Assembly (NCBI GenBank): GCA_022494885.1
Contig: JAGVSM010000824.1
Location: 62,001 to 126,000, forward strand
Length of the DNA: 64,000 nucleotides
Origin: Micrasema longulum
Taxonomy: Eukaryota > Arthropoda > Insecta > Trichoptera > Brachycentridae
Direction: 5' to 3'
Of this stretch, positions 45,870 through 56,534 are shown piece by piece. A program made the position numbers and the translations under genes. Each line of letters starts with the position of its first letter. The first letter of the stretch is position 1. The notes under the pieces were generated by a model. It was not told where the DNA came from and made no database searches. It worked only from the letters and a program-made list of their open reading frames with translations.

Positions 45870-46922
45870 ACAAATTACAACAGGGATGGAGAATACCTTA
45901 AATAAGGGAATATGAAAGTATAGACATTTACAGGGCTTATGACCTGTCATTGGTTGTTTTAAGTGGCCACTTTACGCACTGTGTAACATTCACCATTTTG
46001 CCTATGTTTGAACATCCATATTTTTTCTCATTTGGTGATGTATCCAAAATAAAACAAGTTTATTGGATTATAATTCTACTTTATTTGTTATAAAATATAC
46101 AAAGGGTATATTGTTAGGACATTTTCAAACAAACTAACTTAAATATTTACAAAGTTTCCTTATATACTATTTTATGTTTGTGGATTATTATACAAGCCAA
46201 AATAAGTAAAGTAATTAAAATTCAACACCAATAAAGAGTTACAGCAAAAATTTTCATTTTCAATACAATCCTGTATAAATGAAATCAATATTTTTATAAT
46301 TATTATATTAATTTTATGGTCATACAATTACAAATATTTTTAAATAATGGAAGGGTTTTCCCCAACATAACCAAAATATTCTTCTTATATACTCAGTATA
46401 CCCTAATTGAATTTTAATTACTGTTCTGATTTTGGCTAAAAATCCACAAACATAAAATAGCAATTATTTTTAGTAAATAAGGAAACTTTGTAAATATTTA
46501 AGTGAGTTTGTTTGAAAATGTCCTAACAAGACGAAACGCGTCACAATATACCCTTTGTATATTTCATAAAAAATAAAGTAAAATTATAATCCAGTAAACT
46601 TGTTTTATTTTGGATACATCACTAAATTAAATACTGAATTCTACCAATTGTCTGCATACACAATTAATCCATATTTCTCTCCATTCTTCCATTTGTTGAT
46701 TTTAGTGTAAGTAAGTTATAGAACTGAAACCTTTATTGTTGCGAAGAAATTCATCTGACTGAATTATTTGACATACTAGGCATTGCCTAGACTTCCATAT
46801 TCTCTTATTTAAGGTATTCTCCATCCCTGTTGTAATTTGTTAATCTTAATAACTCCAGAGGAGGTGAAATCCAGTCTTTCGTCTACGAACATTTGGACCA
46901 ACTCAAATATTGTATACCTATA
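45870..46922. repeat. Foldback family copy interrupted by another element
   Basis: The left part, 45875-46027, has CAACAGGGATGGAGAATACC, GGGCTTATGACCTGTCATTG and CACTGTGTAACATTCACC. The right part, 46667-46922, has CATATTTCTCTCCATTCTTC, GAACTGAAACCTTTATTG, CTAGGCATTGCCTAG, CTCCATCCCTGTTGTAATTT and CAACTCAAATATTG. ATCCATATTT occurs on both sides of the interruption (46014-46023 and 46667-46676), consistent with a 10-bp target duplication. Confidence 0.7.
46035..46622. mobile_element. 588-bp element with about 200-bp inverted arms, nested
   Basis: GTGATGTATCCAAAATAAAA at the left and its inverse TTTTATTTTGGATACATCAC at the right open long arms (about 46035-46229 and 46406-46622). The arms agree except that the left lacks 17 bp present in the right. 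The right arm has GTCCTAACAAGACGAAACGC, GTCACAATATACCC, where GAAACGCGTC looks like the 3' core strand and palindromic stem III of a hammerhead-type end. It lies inside the foldback copy, so it inserted later. Confidence 0.6.
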
Positions 46923-47539
46923 TATAATATTTCAGACAAAAAAAAAATTCAATAATATAGCATCTTTTTTTAGCTATTATTTTAGTGCTTACAGTAATTA
47001 TTATTAATTTAAATGCATCCCGAAAAGATTTTATAATTCTAAAAAATCTTCCGGTGCGACGATGCGACAAAACCTAAAAAAAACTGGTATTAATTTGACA
47101 AGAGATAATGTTACCATATTTGAAAAATACTTTGGCTATTTTACTTACATGGCCGTCCAATCAATACATTATTAATAATGAGAATAAATCAATATCAGAC
47201 AACGTTATCAAGATAATATACCATGTAATTATTATTGTATTACTCGATCTGTTAAAGACCTATAGATTGAAGTTCAAGTATCGACTGTATGCAAGTGTAT
47301 TATGTGGGTGCATTTATCTGGATCTAGTAACTCGACTTGTTAGCATGCTTTGTCATAGGAAAACCTTTATTATGGACTATTGACGGCATTTACGAGATTT
47401 CCAATGACCCGGTTTAGTTCTGCGTAAACGTGTTATGGTCAGACAACTCTCAGTTGAGGTGATGCAGGTAAAGAGAAAATCAAAGTTATGCCACAAAAAA
47501 AATACTTTTCAATTTTCGTATTCCGCTAATGATATTTTC
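46923..47539. other. Unassigned stretch
   Basis: The 91-codon ORF at 47108-47383 has no recognised motif. The last 130 bp may be decayed 5' sequence of SINE family B. Confidence 0.4.
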
Positions 47540-47805
47540 AACACCTGGTCACTGCGTTTGCCTATCATGCAAGAAGTCTCGACTTCGTTCCCCGAACTGA
47601 TTAACGTATTTATTTTATTTTAAGTATTTTTATATAAGATACAATTTTTATGGTCCGTCGACTGGCTCCTGAAGTAAAATACTCATCTTTATAAAATACA
47701 TACCTTTATGAAACAATCATGATGTATTTACGCTGCGGCAGATATACTTATAAGTGCAGTATTCTACGCATTATTAGGTGAAGATGAGCAATTGATGCAG
47801 ATGAT
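47540..47805 (+). repeat. SINE family B copy
   Basis: CTGGTCACTGCGTTTGCCTA, AAGTCTCGACTTCGTTCCCC, CGACTGGCTCCTGAAG, GCAGTATTCTACGCATTATT, then a GATGAGC...GATGATAATAG tail. The LINE fragment starts at this tail. Confidence 0.65.
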
Positions 47806-47811
47806 AATAGG

Positions 47812-48462
47812 ACAGACAATGTCAAATACTTAGGAGTTATTGTTGATATAAATTTAAAGTGGAAACAGCAGATTGAAAATGTTACTAATAAACTTAAGAA
47901 ATTAACGTATTTATTCAAAACTATTCGAAATATAATTAATGTACAGGAACTTTTAAAGATTTATTTTGCATTGTGCCAATCAATTTTGGAGTACGGTATA
48001 ATCGGTTGGGGTGGTGCGAGTGACACAGTTCTAAATAGTGTATTGGTTGCACAAAAATCCATCATTAAAATAATACTCAGAGTCCCGATACAGACATCTA
48101 CTGAAGAAATATTCCATAAATCACAACTTATGACACCAAAACAATTATACGCTAAAACAATACTCACTTATAGATTCAAACACTACTCTTACTCAAATGA
48201 AAGACATAACCCCCACAATACATCACATACAAATAATATAATCACTAGATCCTCAACACATAAACAACTTAAACAAATACAAACTAATACCACTTTCAGA
48301 CAAAGGGATTTTGAGTATTATTCAATTAAAATCTATAACCTACTTCCACTATCTATTAAAGCAATTAGTAATGAGAAAATGTTTAAAAAGGCTATAAAAA
48401 AATGGATAGTGGAGCTAGGTAGAAGTAAAATGGATTGTCTCATTCGCCCATACCAATGCTGA
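47812..48462 (+). pseudogene. 5'-truncated LINE, open C-terminal reverse transcriptase
   Basis: This frame is open for 217 codons up to TGA at 48460-48462, with no internal stop. It reads DNVKYLGVIVDINLKWKQQI, then KLTYLFKTIRNIINVQELLK, then LCQSILEYGIIGWGGAS, QKSIIKIILRVP, and a basic C-terminus. These are the thumb and C-terminal motifs of Jockey/CR1-like non-LTR retrotransposons (YLG..D..L.W..HI; ILEYGI..WG). The catalytic domain upstream is absent, so it is a dead 5'-truncated insertion. Lack of decay makes it the youngest LINE here. A 3' UTR follows to the AAT-rich tail. Confidence 0.8.
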
Positions 48463-48775
48463 ATCAACTGCTCCACAACTGTATGGCTATTGCTAGGTTT
48501 TTGTTGTTTTCATTGTGTGTTTTGTAGTGTTTTGTAATATAAATAATATAGATGTATATAAATACCTTGTTTTTAAAACTGTCTGAATATTTGTTTAATT
48601 ATGTTTGTTTTTTAAGTGAGTCTTCTTTGTTTATTCTCAAATGTAATAAAAAAAAATCCAAATTGTTAAGTGTCCTCGGCACGGGAAACCCCAGTGAGGT
48701 CACATTATTTTTATTATTAATTTATAGTTTGTAAGCGAAAAATATGAATAAATAAATAAAAAATAAATAAATAAT
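48463..48775 (+). repeat. LINE 3' UTR and (AAAT)n-type tail
   Basis: Continuous with the ORF above. GTCCTCGGCACGGGAAACCC and CAGTGAGGTCACATT lie shortly before the end AATATGAATAAATAAATAAA. Such a simple tail is typical of target-primed LINE insertion. Confidence 0.6.
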
Positions 48776-48839
48776 TTTCGTATTACTATTTCTACTTTGA
48801 CTGTTCTGGGAATAAACAAATTAATAAAATTGTAAGTGC

Positions 48840-48965
48840 AAATTGTAGGCTTGGAAAAAATATGAATATTACATATTGTGTAAGGTGGTAACCTTAAACA
48901 GCCAATGACAGATAAATGAATAGACCTTTATATTTGCTTATCAAAAAAAATATTTATTTTTGTTA
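48840..48965 (-). repeat. Foldback family fragment, decayed
   Basis: TATTACATATTGTGTAAGGT, CTTAAACAGCCAATGACAGA and AATGAATAGACC are recognisable against the reverse family order. Confidence 0.45.
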
Positions 48966-49059
48966 AAAATATATAAAAAAATGTAGGTTCTATAAACAAA
49001 AAAATATAAGTTTTGGAATCCTTAAAATGTCAAGATGAACGAAAAATACAGATCTGTGT

Positions 49060-49330
49060 AAAAATTAGAACCAGGATTCCGAACGAGTGTTTTTTATTCG
49101 ATGGCTACCTCAGGCAAAAACTCGGAAAATAAAATTAATAGATAAGACTTCGTTGCGAAATGGTCGGCGCGTTCTCCTACACTATTTAAGTCCTGGGCTT
49201 AATTTTTGGCATGGTGGACATGAAGTATTAGGTTAAAAGGTGGTTTTACCCTGAAATATTTCGCCCTCCCTCTACTGGCGCCTAATAAGAAGGACAAATC
49301 ATCTCACCTCTGCACCATTACAGGTCTTTT
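49060..49330 (+). repeat. SINE family B copy
   Basis: TAGAACCAGGATTCCGAACG, CGATGGCTACCTCAGGC, then CGTTGCGAAATGGTCGGCGC (A-box region), TTAAGTCCTGGGCTTAAT (B-box region), CTACTGGCGCCTAATAAG and CTCTGCACCATTAC. Confidence 0.7.
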
Positions 49331-49494
49331 TGCAGCAATAGACGCTGAGAGATAAATGTTGATAATTCTTTTAAATTTGGTAAAGAATTTGAAAAACGTT
49401 ATTTTAGTATTTTTTTCTTATATGGTTTTTTCATTATTTATTTATTATTTTTAAAAAGTCATAAGAGTTATATAAGAAAGAATGTAAGGTCTAG

Positions 49495-49803
49495 TCATTT
49501 TTTATTTTGTCTGGAAAGTGTAGACATTGACTGCTTTTTCAGATTGACTTTAAATTTGTCTCGAGTGCTAAGGTAGGCCATTGTAGTGTTAAAGTCGATT
49601 AAATAGTATTTTTGACAGTCCAACGTCTGTTTTTGCTTTTTGTGGTTGTTGTCTGGTATATTATATTTGTGTATATTGGCATTTTTGGTTAATGCTATGT
49701 TATCATTTTGTATGTTCCCAGTGCAATTTTGCTAACGATTTTTATCGCCTTCATTGTCGTCAAGTTTTTGTTTTATGCTAAATTGTTGTGTTTTTTCGTA
49801 TAA
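49495..49803 (-). pseudogene. A-rich reading-frame relic with one stop
   Basis: One minus-strand frame runs about 100 codons from just after a TGA (49804-49806) to TGA at 49495-49497, with a single internal TAG. It reads YEKTQQFSIKQKLDDNEGDK, then, after the stop, NIPDNNHKKQKQTLDCQKYY and TRDKFKVNLKKQS. The strand is A-rich and Asn/Lys/Gln-rich, as in the ORF1 or linker regions of arthropod LINEs. I recognise no family, and a chance opening cannot be excluded. Confidence 0.3.
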
Positions 49804-49806
49804 TCA

Positions 49807-50924
49807 GTCGTAAGGGTCAGAGAGGATAAGTAGTATGTAAGTTTAATAATTCTATTTTGTTGTCTTTATATTCTTATTGGGTTTGTTTTGTTACCAGTGG
49901 AAAGTGATCATGCAGCTCAATGTGTTTTTAATTTAACTATGAATTAATCAATTAAACTTTATTTTTCAAGCAAATTCAGTCTTTCGGCCCAACTGTATGA
50001 TACATTATTGATATGCTTTTTAACCACATTTCACAGTAGGCAGATAAACTCAATAGGTACACGCTTTAAATGAAAGTAAAGAAAGTCAGCACGACATGGC
50101 CTCTTCAATCTTCATAAAAAAATGTTTTTTATATGTATTTTTAACTAAACGAAATCACATTACTAAATATTCAATATTGCGTATTCCGTATATATTTATG
50201 TATTTATTTCAATACAATCATGATAACATAAATGGTTCTGCTTAAAGGTGCGATAAAAATAATAATGCGATGGATTTATTGAGTATCTGCATAGATTATT
50301 GAAAGGACGCCCGTTTTTTTTAAGGTTTTTAACATATAACGATACTATTAGTAAAAAACAAATTATGTACATACGTATATACAGGAAATTTGTAGTCACT
50401 ACTAACATACAATATTAACAGAGAAACACGCCCCTCAGTTTTTGATTTCTCAACAAATGGTTAGAATTTCTTTGGAAACAAATATGTAATACTTGCAAAA
50501 AACAGTCGACGCCGACGATCCCCGAATGCTATATGCGTAAAAATTCAAAACTCATATTATTATTTTCCCCCTTCTTATAATCAATTAATTATACCAAAAT
50601 ATTTTGTAAATGGACTTAAAATTATATAAAACACAATAAAATAACTGATTACTATAACTGGACTAGACCAGTCAGACGATATTGGTCACGACAAAATCCG
50701 ATCACCAGTAAAAGTAATTAATAAATAAATGTGTTAATTTTTATAATTAAAATGAACTGGCATCAAAAAATGCCAATAAAAAAATTCAATCTCGTCACAA
50801 AATTATCAATTTTAAAATGAATATAATATTTTAGTCGCTTTGATTTCTTTAAATAATTCCTTTAAGTGTCATTTTTATGAAATAACTGTGCTGGAAAAAA
50901 GTAAACAAATGGTAAAAAAACAGG
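49807..50924. other. Unassigned A/T-rich stretch
   Basis: No gene or repeat recognised. Confidence 0.5.
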
Positions 50925-50988
50925 ATTCTATCTTTGAACCTCTGATCCGTAAGCCTGGATAAATATCACAAGACCATAACCTGAAATA
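50925..50988 (-). repeat. SINE family C fragment
   Basis: TTTGAACCTCTGATCCGTAA, GCCTGGATAAATATCACAAG and ACCATAACC are the tRNA-like end of family C (read on the minus strand). The body is missing. Confidence 0.55.
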
Positions 50989-51781
50989 AATGTGCATATA
51001 AATGTTGGCTGGATATTTGTATATTGATTATTGATAAATGCGTATTTTCTTTCTACAGTAAAGGCATAGAGCAATATTAAATAAATAAATAAGTAAAAGC
51101 GAAATGATGAAGTGTTCTTCTTATTGTATTTGCTTTTGTCTGTAGCATTAAAATATTGTTCTGTTTTCCTAAAATATCACCAACTACGTGACAAAACCGT
51201 ATCTCGTTTATTTGGACCCTTGTTAAAATAAATGGAAGCCTTCTCTGGCAGGACCCATAAACAACGTTTGATTTTTTATTGTGTCTGGGGATTTCGTCCT
51301 TCTCCCACTGTTCACTTATCTTATTCTAGCGTATCTAAATTCATTGATGTGTCAAGTAGAAAACGAATAGCCACTTTTTTAATTGGTTTTCAAATTGTCT
51401 CTCAGAATTAAATTTATATATGAAGACGCTTTTCGCAAAATCGTTCCTTCATTTTCAATTACAAGGTTGGACAACGTAAAAAAAAAAGATTATTTTCGTA
51501 AAAGAATGAAGATTGTTTTCTTAAAAAAACAACCGACAACATTAACTGAAAGAAAAGAGAAAAGCGAATACGCTTTTGTAATATTTGGAAAAAATCGATG
51601 ATCCCTAAAAAAAGTATTGTGAGTGTTAATTTGTCCCATTCAGTAACGATATTTTTTCCGGGTAATTTAGTACCTCTATTATTATCATCTGTTAAGTACC
51701 AAGTAGAAGAAAATGTTTTACAGCGGTGAGGTTTTTGTTTACTGTGCATGTTATAAAATATTTGTATATTACCACATACCT
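50989..51781. other. Unassigned stretch
   Basis: Overlapping ORFs at 51383-51601 (plus, Lys-rich C-terminal half) and 51459-51749 (minus) have no recognised motif. Composition is slightly less A/T-rich at 51180-51330. Confidence 0.4.
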
Positions 51782-51958
51782 GGCGGCCTCCGTGGTGTAG
51801 TGGTCAAGACGCTTGACTCACGCACGGAAGGTTCCGGGTTCAATTCCCGGTGAGAACACAAAAATGAAAATGTGATTTTTCTCAATCCTGGGTGCTCTGT
51901 GATGTAATTCACCACTGTAATTAGGCCTCCTGGCCTGTTGTGGTACAAAAAAAAATGA
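51782..51958 (+). repeat. SINE family A, near intact
   Basis: GGCGGCCTCCGTGGTGTAGT, GCTTGACTCACGCACGGAAG, and B box at 51830-51850 (GGTTCCGGGTTCAATTCCCG). The body (CTCAATCCTGGGTGCTCTGT, TTAGGCCTCCTGGCCTGTTG) and A-rich tail are nearly identical to 29725-29915. It ends about 25 bp before the hammerhead-bounded element 3. Confidence 0.9.
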
Positions 51959-51992
51959 AAAAAAATGTAAAAATGTAAAAATACCGACTTTT

Positions 51993-52039
51993 CTGTGTCG
52001 ACCGGTTTTGAGATTTATCCGTTTCTTCGTCAGGACACC
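51993..52039 (-). ncRNA. Hammerhead ribozyme motif, left arm
   Basis: Minus strand: GTGTC, core CTGACGA intact, stem II GAAAC/ATCTC partly decayed, AAAAC where GAAAC is expected, ACCGGT, C as cleavage-site base, then GACAC. Stem I (GTGTC/GACAC) is five Watson-Crick pairs. The change of G12 predicts loss of activity. Confidence 0.55.
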
Positions 52040-52512
52040 AATTAAACCTACATGTAGAACCCACTATACAACTTCACCATAGTTGTTGAAAAATAATCTA
52101 AAACCAACATGCAATATAATTTAATAATGAACCTTTCCATGCACTGATTAGGTTAAAATTGAAATAAAATTTAACTAAAAAATAATAATGTGATAAAAAT
52201 CAACAATAAGGAAATATTTTACATAAAGAAAGCATTAAAAAATAAGGTTCCTTTGATCAATAATCAGACGACCTTTCAATATAGCCCATTATATGATGTT
52301 TTCATTGTAATAGTCGCCCTATACTTAATAAATTTAGACCCTCCCTTCATCCCCTCCTTTTTTATTCTGTAACTTTTTCTCCAACAAAGTATTTTTGTAA
52401 CCTAATCAGTGCATATAAGGGTTGCTCATTAAAATGCATGGCTTGTTGGTTTAATATTTTTGTGCAACAACCATGGTGAAGGAGTAGAGTGGGGTTTGCA
52501 AGTTGGTTTAAT

Positions 52513-52560
52513 TGGTGTCCTGACAAATAGAGAGGATACGTCTCAAAACCAGTAGACCTA
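52513..52560 (+). ncRNA. Hammerhead ribozyme motif, right arm, decayed
   Basis: GGTGTCCTGACAAATAGAGA, then GGATACGTCTCAAAACCAGT and AGACC. The stem II loop matches the better copies. CUGACGA, GAAAC and the ACCGGT palindrome each carry changes. Confidence 0.5.
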
Positions 52561-52590
52561 AAATAGTCAGTAAAATATTATATACAAATA

Positions 52591-53464
52591 TTTTATAACA
52601 TTTTGTATAACTTGTTATATGTTAAGTTTCATCGTCAAAAATTATAAGTTTTTTTTTATAATATTATTTTAAAGCAGTTAACAGTTTTATATTTCAGTTT
52701 TAAACAGTGATTGTGATTGCAACAGTGATTGCAACAGTTTTAATTCAGTCGTGGACACTAAATATTTAGATTATTTAACATTTTTTTGGATTTTTTTTTT
52801 CCATTTCATATCCATGCTAAGTATTTTTACTGATATTTGTGGCCAAATTGAAATTTTTTGGTAAGCTGTATTGCCACTTATTATTTGTTTCATTTAATTC
52901 TATTAAATCCTTTTATAACGAAAGTTTTCAGCAACAAAAATTACTCATCATATAAAACGTGGTTTAAAGTATAAATAAAATCGAAGGAAAAGGCAATTGA
53001 ATTGCCTAAAAAATTTATGTGAACACCTTTATTTTTACATATTTTTTCTGTTTTAAATATTTTTTAGTTTATTTAAATAAAAAGTTTTTTTTTGTGTTTT
53101 TGTCGTGAATATTATAACATTTCGTTATAACACGACGCCAAGTATTTGAAAGCATTTATACAGTTTATTGTGATACAAATTAACATCAATTACGAAAACA
53201 AATGTAATTATCAATAGCATTTATTGCATATACATATATTTCGAAAATATTTCGGCCTTCACGGCTATGTATTTAATAAACCGCAGAAATTCTTAACAAA
53301 TGATCCGTATTTGTACCAGTCGAACGATATCAAATTAAACTATTATTAAAAATAAAACAAATAACAGTATTCAACCGTTTTTAGTATTACATAACTACAC
53401 TTGTAAACTTTTTCAGTCGCACGAGGCTGTCTGATTTTTATAAATGATTTAATTAATATACCTC
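52591..53464. other. Unassigned A/T-rich stretch
   Basis: CAGTGATTGTGATTGCAACAG near 52706 is a small direct repeat. No gene recognised. Confidence 0.45.
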
Positions 53465-53880
53465 GGTAGAGCCACACGCCAAAACTTTCATTTACACCTG
53501 ATTCGACGGCGAACGAAATTCACCCGTTAAATTACTTATCCATTTGCTATGGTCAAAAATAAACAGCGATACTTTCACGCCAATAATCTGGAAGCTGAAA
53601 AGATCCGCCATGTTGTCCATTCGCCGGAATTCGGTAACCACCGTCATGTTGTATCTATACAATACGAGTCTCGATCTAAAAATGATGGCTAATGGTTTGT
53701 TACGCGATGTAAAGTAATAGTAGGAGAGTATCACGACAAATACGCTCTTTGCAGATGTACGTGCTCCGAGTTATCAAACGGAACACGTCGCTTCATACTG
53801 TCGGTTTAAGTTGAGAAGAATGTTTCGAGAATTTTCTACTTCGGTTCAACGGTCTAGTACAATGGAATCTTCACTTTATA
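53465..53880 (-). promoter_or_regulatory. Candidate minus-strand promoter with short ORF exon
   Basis: A non-repetitive, GC-richer block. On the minus strand TATAAA lies at 53880-53875, which would place a start near 53850. An ORF follows with in-frame ATGs at 53734, 53647, 53620 and 53611. From 53647 it reads MTVVTEFRRMDNMADLFSFQ and continues to IFDHSKWISNLTGEFRSPSN before the stop at 53492. Donor-like GGC|GTGAAAG and CGG|GTGAAT sites lie inside the ORF. No protein family is recognised. It may equally be a regulatory element with a chance ORF. Confidence 0.3.
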
Positions 53881-54259
53881 AGTTCACTCGTCCAAAACAA
53901 TGCAGCCAATGCATTTAATGAACATCGCAATTGGTTATACGGCTAATTCAAAATAATTCTTTAGGAAATGCCAATGTGTGCTATATCATATATTATTTAC
54001 ATATTTTTAATTTCTGATTTCTTTGATTGAGAAGTGTTTACACAATGCGGTTTAAAGTTGATAAATTATTTTTTAAAATTTAATTTTGATGGATTACAAT
54101 GCTAGTTTTGTTTTAATGCATATTTTGCTAATTGTTTTTATAATATTTTATAAATTGTTATTATTTGTTTAATATTAATAAATGTTTTTTTTAAATAATT
54201 TTATTTTGATAATTTATATTATTAATTTGATTTAAAAACGTATTTCATTCTGTTGATTT
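53881..54259. other. Unassigned A/T-rich stretch
   Basis: No gene or repeat recognised. CCAAT-like words (53905-53935) lie just upstream of the minus-strand TATA box. Confidence 0.4.
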
Positions 54260-54410
54260 TTTATTATATAAATAAAAAACGAGTAATACTTTAATCCACA
54301 ATTTTGTAATATCCAATGACCGGTTTCATCGCTTTCGTGACATCAACCGGTCACTGGATATTCCAAATTTGTGGATTAAAGTATCACTCGTCTTTTATTT
54401 ATATAATAAA
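54260..54410. repeat. Palindrome with 66-bp arms and ACCGGT tip
   Basis: 54260-54326 and 54345-54410 are near-perfect inverted repeats (TTTATTATATAAATAAAA, CGAGTAATACTTTAATCCAC, AATATCCAATGACCGGTT against AACCGGTCACTGGATATT and so on) around an 18-nt loop. On the minus strand GAAACCGGTCATTGG sits at the tip, with AATATCC/GGATATT as the possible stem I. A full hammerhead core is not present. Confidence 0.75.
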
Positions 54411-56481
54411 TTACAAAATTACAACTTCCATAAAGAATTTTCACTAACAAACTTAAATATTTTATTAACGTTTATTTTATTACTAATTTGTGCATTTTTT
54501 TTACATTTTTTTTTTTTTTTACAATAATTAAAATTCAATTTAATAATTTATTTTGCTCATTTTATACATCTTTAAATATATATATTAAATATATATATAT
54601 ATTTATACATATATATATATATGTATTAAGTTAATGTTAACATGTGTAATTGATGAAAAATAAAAAGTGACTATTTTTTTTATTGTTTCAATATTTATGT
54701 GTATTACGTATTATTATTTATTGTTTGCAAATGAAAAAAAATGAAAAAAATAAGTTGATGATTTCAAAACAAAATCTTACGCAATAAAACAAAAGTACAT
54801 TTTTATTTAAATGTATTCACTGTTCTTTTTTTTCTAATCGCTTATTCAATTGGCTGTGAAATGATAATTAGTGGCTGCGTAAAAGAATGTTACACATTTT
54901 AGTTAGAGTTCAAGTTACTTCCATTCATTTTTGTGACTTTTCTTCATAGGAATGTACTCTCGTATATTCTCCCTGGATTATGGCACTAGAGGAATGTTTT
55001 TTTTACACACTATAGGTGTCTACTATTAGCGCCTAACTACTGTTTATTTAATTTTTTTATTTTACGTGTTTTTATAAGAGACCATCCAAAAATCCCTAAA
55101 AACGTCTACTTTTGTCTATTGTCATACAAATAACCGGTTTAAAAAAATCAAACCATCCGACATGGAAAATTTCTTTTAGATGGTTTTGGGGTTGAAAAAA
55201 GAGGAATCTATAAACCTTATTTTGTCAATTTTAGTAAGATATAATCAGTTGGACACGCATTTGTCATTTTCGCACAGTATTCGGGAAGGTACCTGCGAGA
55301 GTGACAGTACAGTATTTAAATACATATTTATCAAACCGTTCTTCGACGCATATCCTCTTAAACAATACACTTTAATGTTTGAAACGCAGCTAGTGCTGTA
55401 GGTACTTGAAATTGCGTTTGTTTTTATATGTTATATAATAACTTATTTGTTCGTTTATTTTTTGCAATCGAACGAACCTTTAATTTAATAACGCCTAGCT
55501 GTCACTTGTCTTGATCTATGATATCATGAAATTCCTTTATTACGTTATTATTAATATTGCATATTGATAAGACATGTTCTGTGCCATATTTTATACCACC
55601 TATCACGATTTATCTACTAGAAAAACGAGACTAGCAACCATTCCTTACTATTTCTGATGTCATTCTGTCACTAAACTAATGCTCATTTCGTCGTTAACAT
55701 TCCTTTTGTTGAAAAAAGTCTCACTGAACTAGCGACTTGTGTAATACTCGTATAAGGAACGCTATCTTTAAAATCTTTATGGAAAGCTTTTCTTTTAAGT
55801 TGAGTTATATATCTATTATATAGTCTATTGTTTAAGAAATCTCATTCAATAATTTGAAATCCCTGCAATCTGTGATTCTAGATAGCGTCTTTATAATCAT
55901 GGAGAAATTCCTTCTTATATAACAAGCTATTTCTAGAACTCAGTTTGATTTGTATTTGCAATGAAACAATGTAGGTACGTACTTTATGCTCATATTAATT
56001 CATCTCACGGCCTTTATTTCACGCAATGGCGTGCAGTTAACAGATAAATCTAGTAATATACTCAAATACGAAGGTTATTTTGATTCCTAATAGTTTTTAC
56101 ACTAGTTTACTGGGTATCAACAGCAATATAAAATTTTTCAGTTTTGTTTATAAAGTTATCTGCAACTGAAACATTAATGCTTGTAAAAACTCATGAAAAA
56201 TGTGTATTAAAACATATTTTATCAATATTTTGAAATTTAATAAATTAAATTTGAAATTGGTCTACTATATTATGAAAATCCCTCTCCTTCACCACTCCGC
56301 TATATTTCCTTATCCCCTAACCTTCATATTGTTGTCTTATACTGCAGTATATTATTTTTTATCTTTACTGTGCAGCATGTTCTCTCATTATATTTGTGAA
56401 AAACTTTGACTAGATGTATGTACGAATTTTTGTATCAAATTTTTTTAAATAACAAGGATTGTTTTTCCTAAATAAATAAAA

Positions 56482-56482
<1 letters not shown>
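54411..56482. other. Unassigned A/T-rich stretch
   Basis: Includes an AT-rich simple patch at 54570-54630. The 73-codon ORF at 55180-55401 begins right after TTTCTTTTAG, an acceptor-like string, but has no known motif. Confidence 0.45.

Positions 56483-56509
<27 letters not shown>
56483..56509. repeat. Poly(A) run
   Basis: About 27 consecutive A after AAATAAATAAAAT. It may be the tail of an unrecognised retrocopy to its left. Confidence 0.8.
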
Positions 56510-56512
<3 letters not shown>

Positions 56513-56534
56513 AAGCTACTTTCAATATTATTCT

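Larger units (their letters stand above)
51985..52590. mobile_element. Hammerhead-bounded inverted-repeat element 3
   Basis: The left end ACCGACTTTTCTGTGTCGAC and right end AGTAGACCTAAAATAGTCAG are inverted relatives. CCAATTAAACCTACATGTAG on the left and TTGCAAGTTGGTTTAATTGG on the right continue the arms, as do AATCAGTGCATA and TGCACTGATTAGG. The roughly 150-bp middle is non-coding. Same architecture and homologous ends as element 1. Confidence 0.65.

Noticed and set aside
55180..55401. 73-codon ORF beginning after TTTCTTTTAG
   Set aside because: An acceptor-like string followed by ATG is attractive, but there is no donor at the end, no motif and no composition change.
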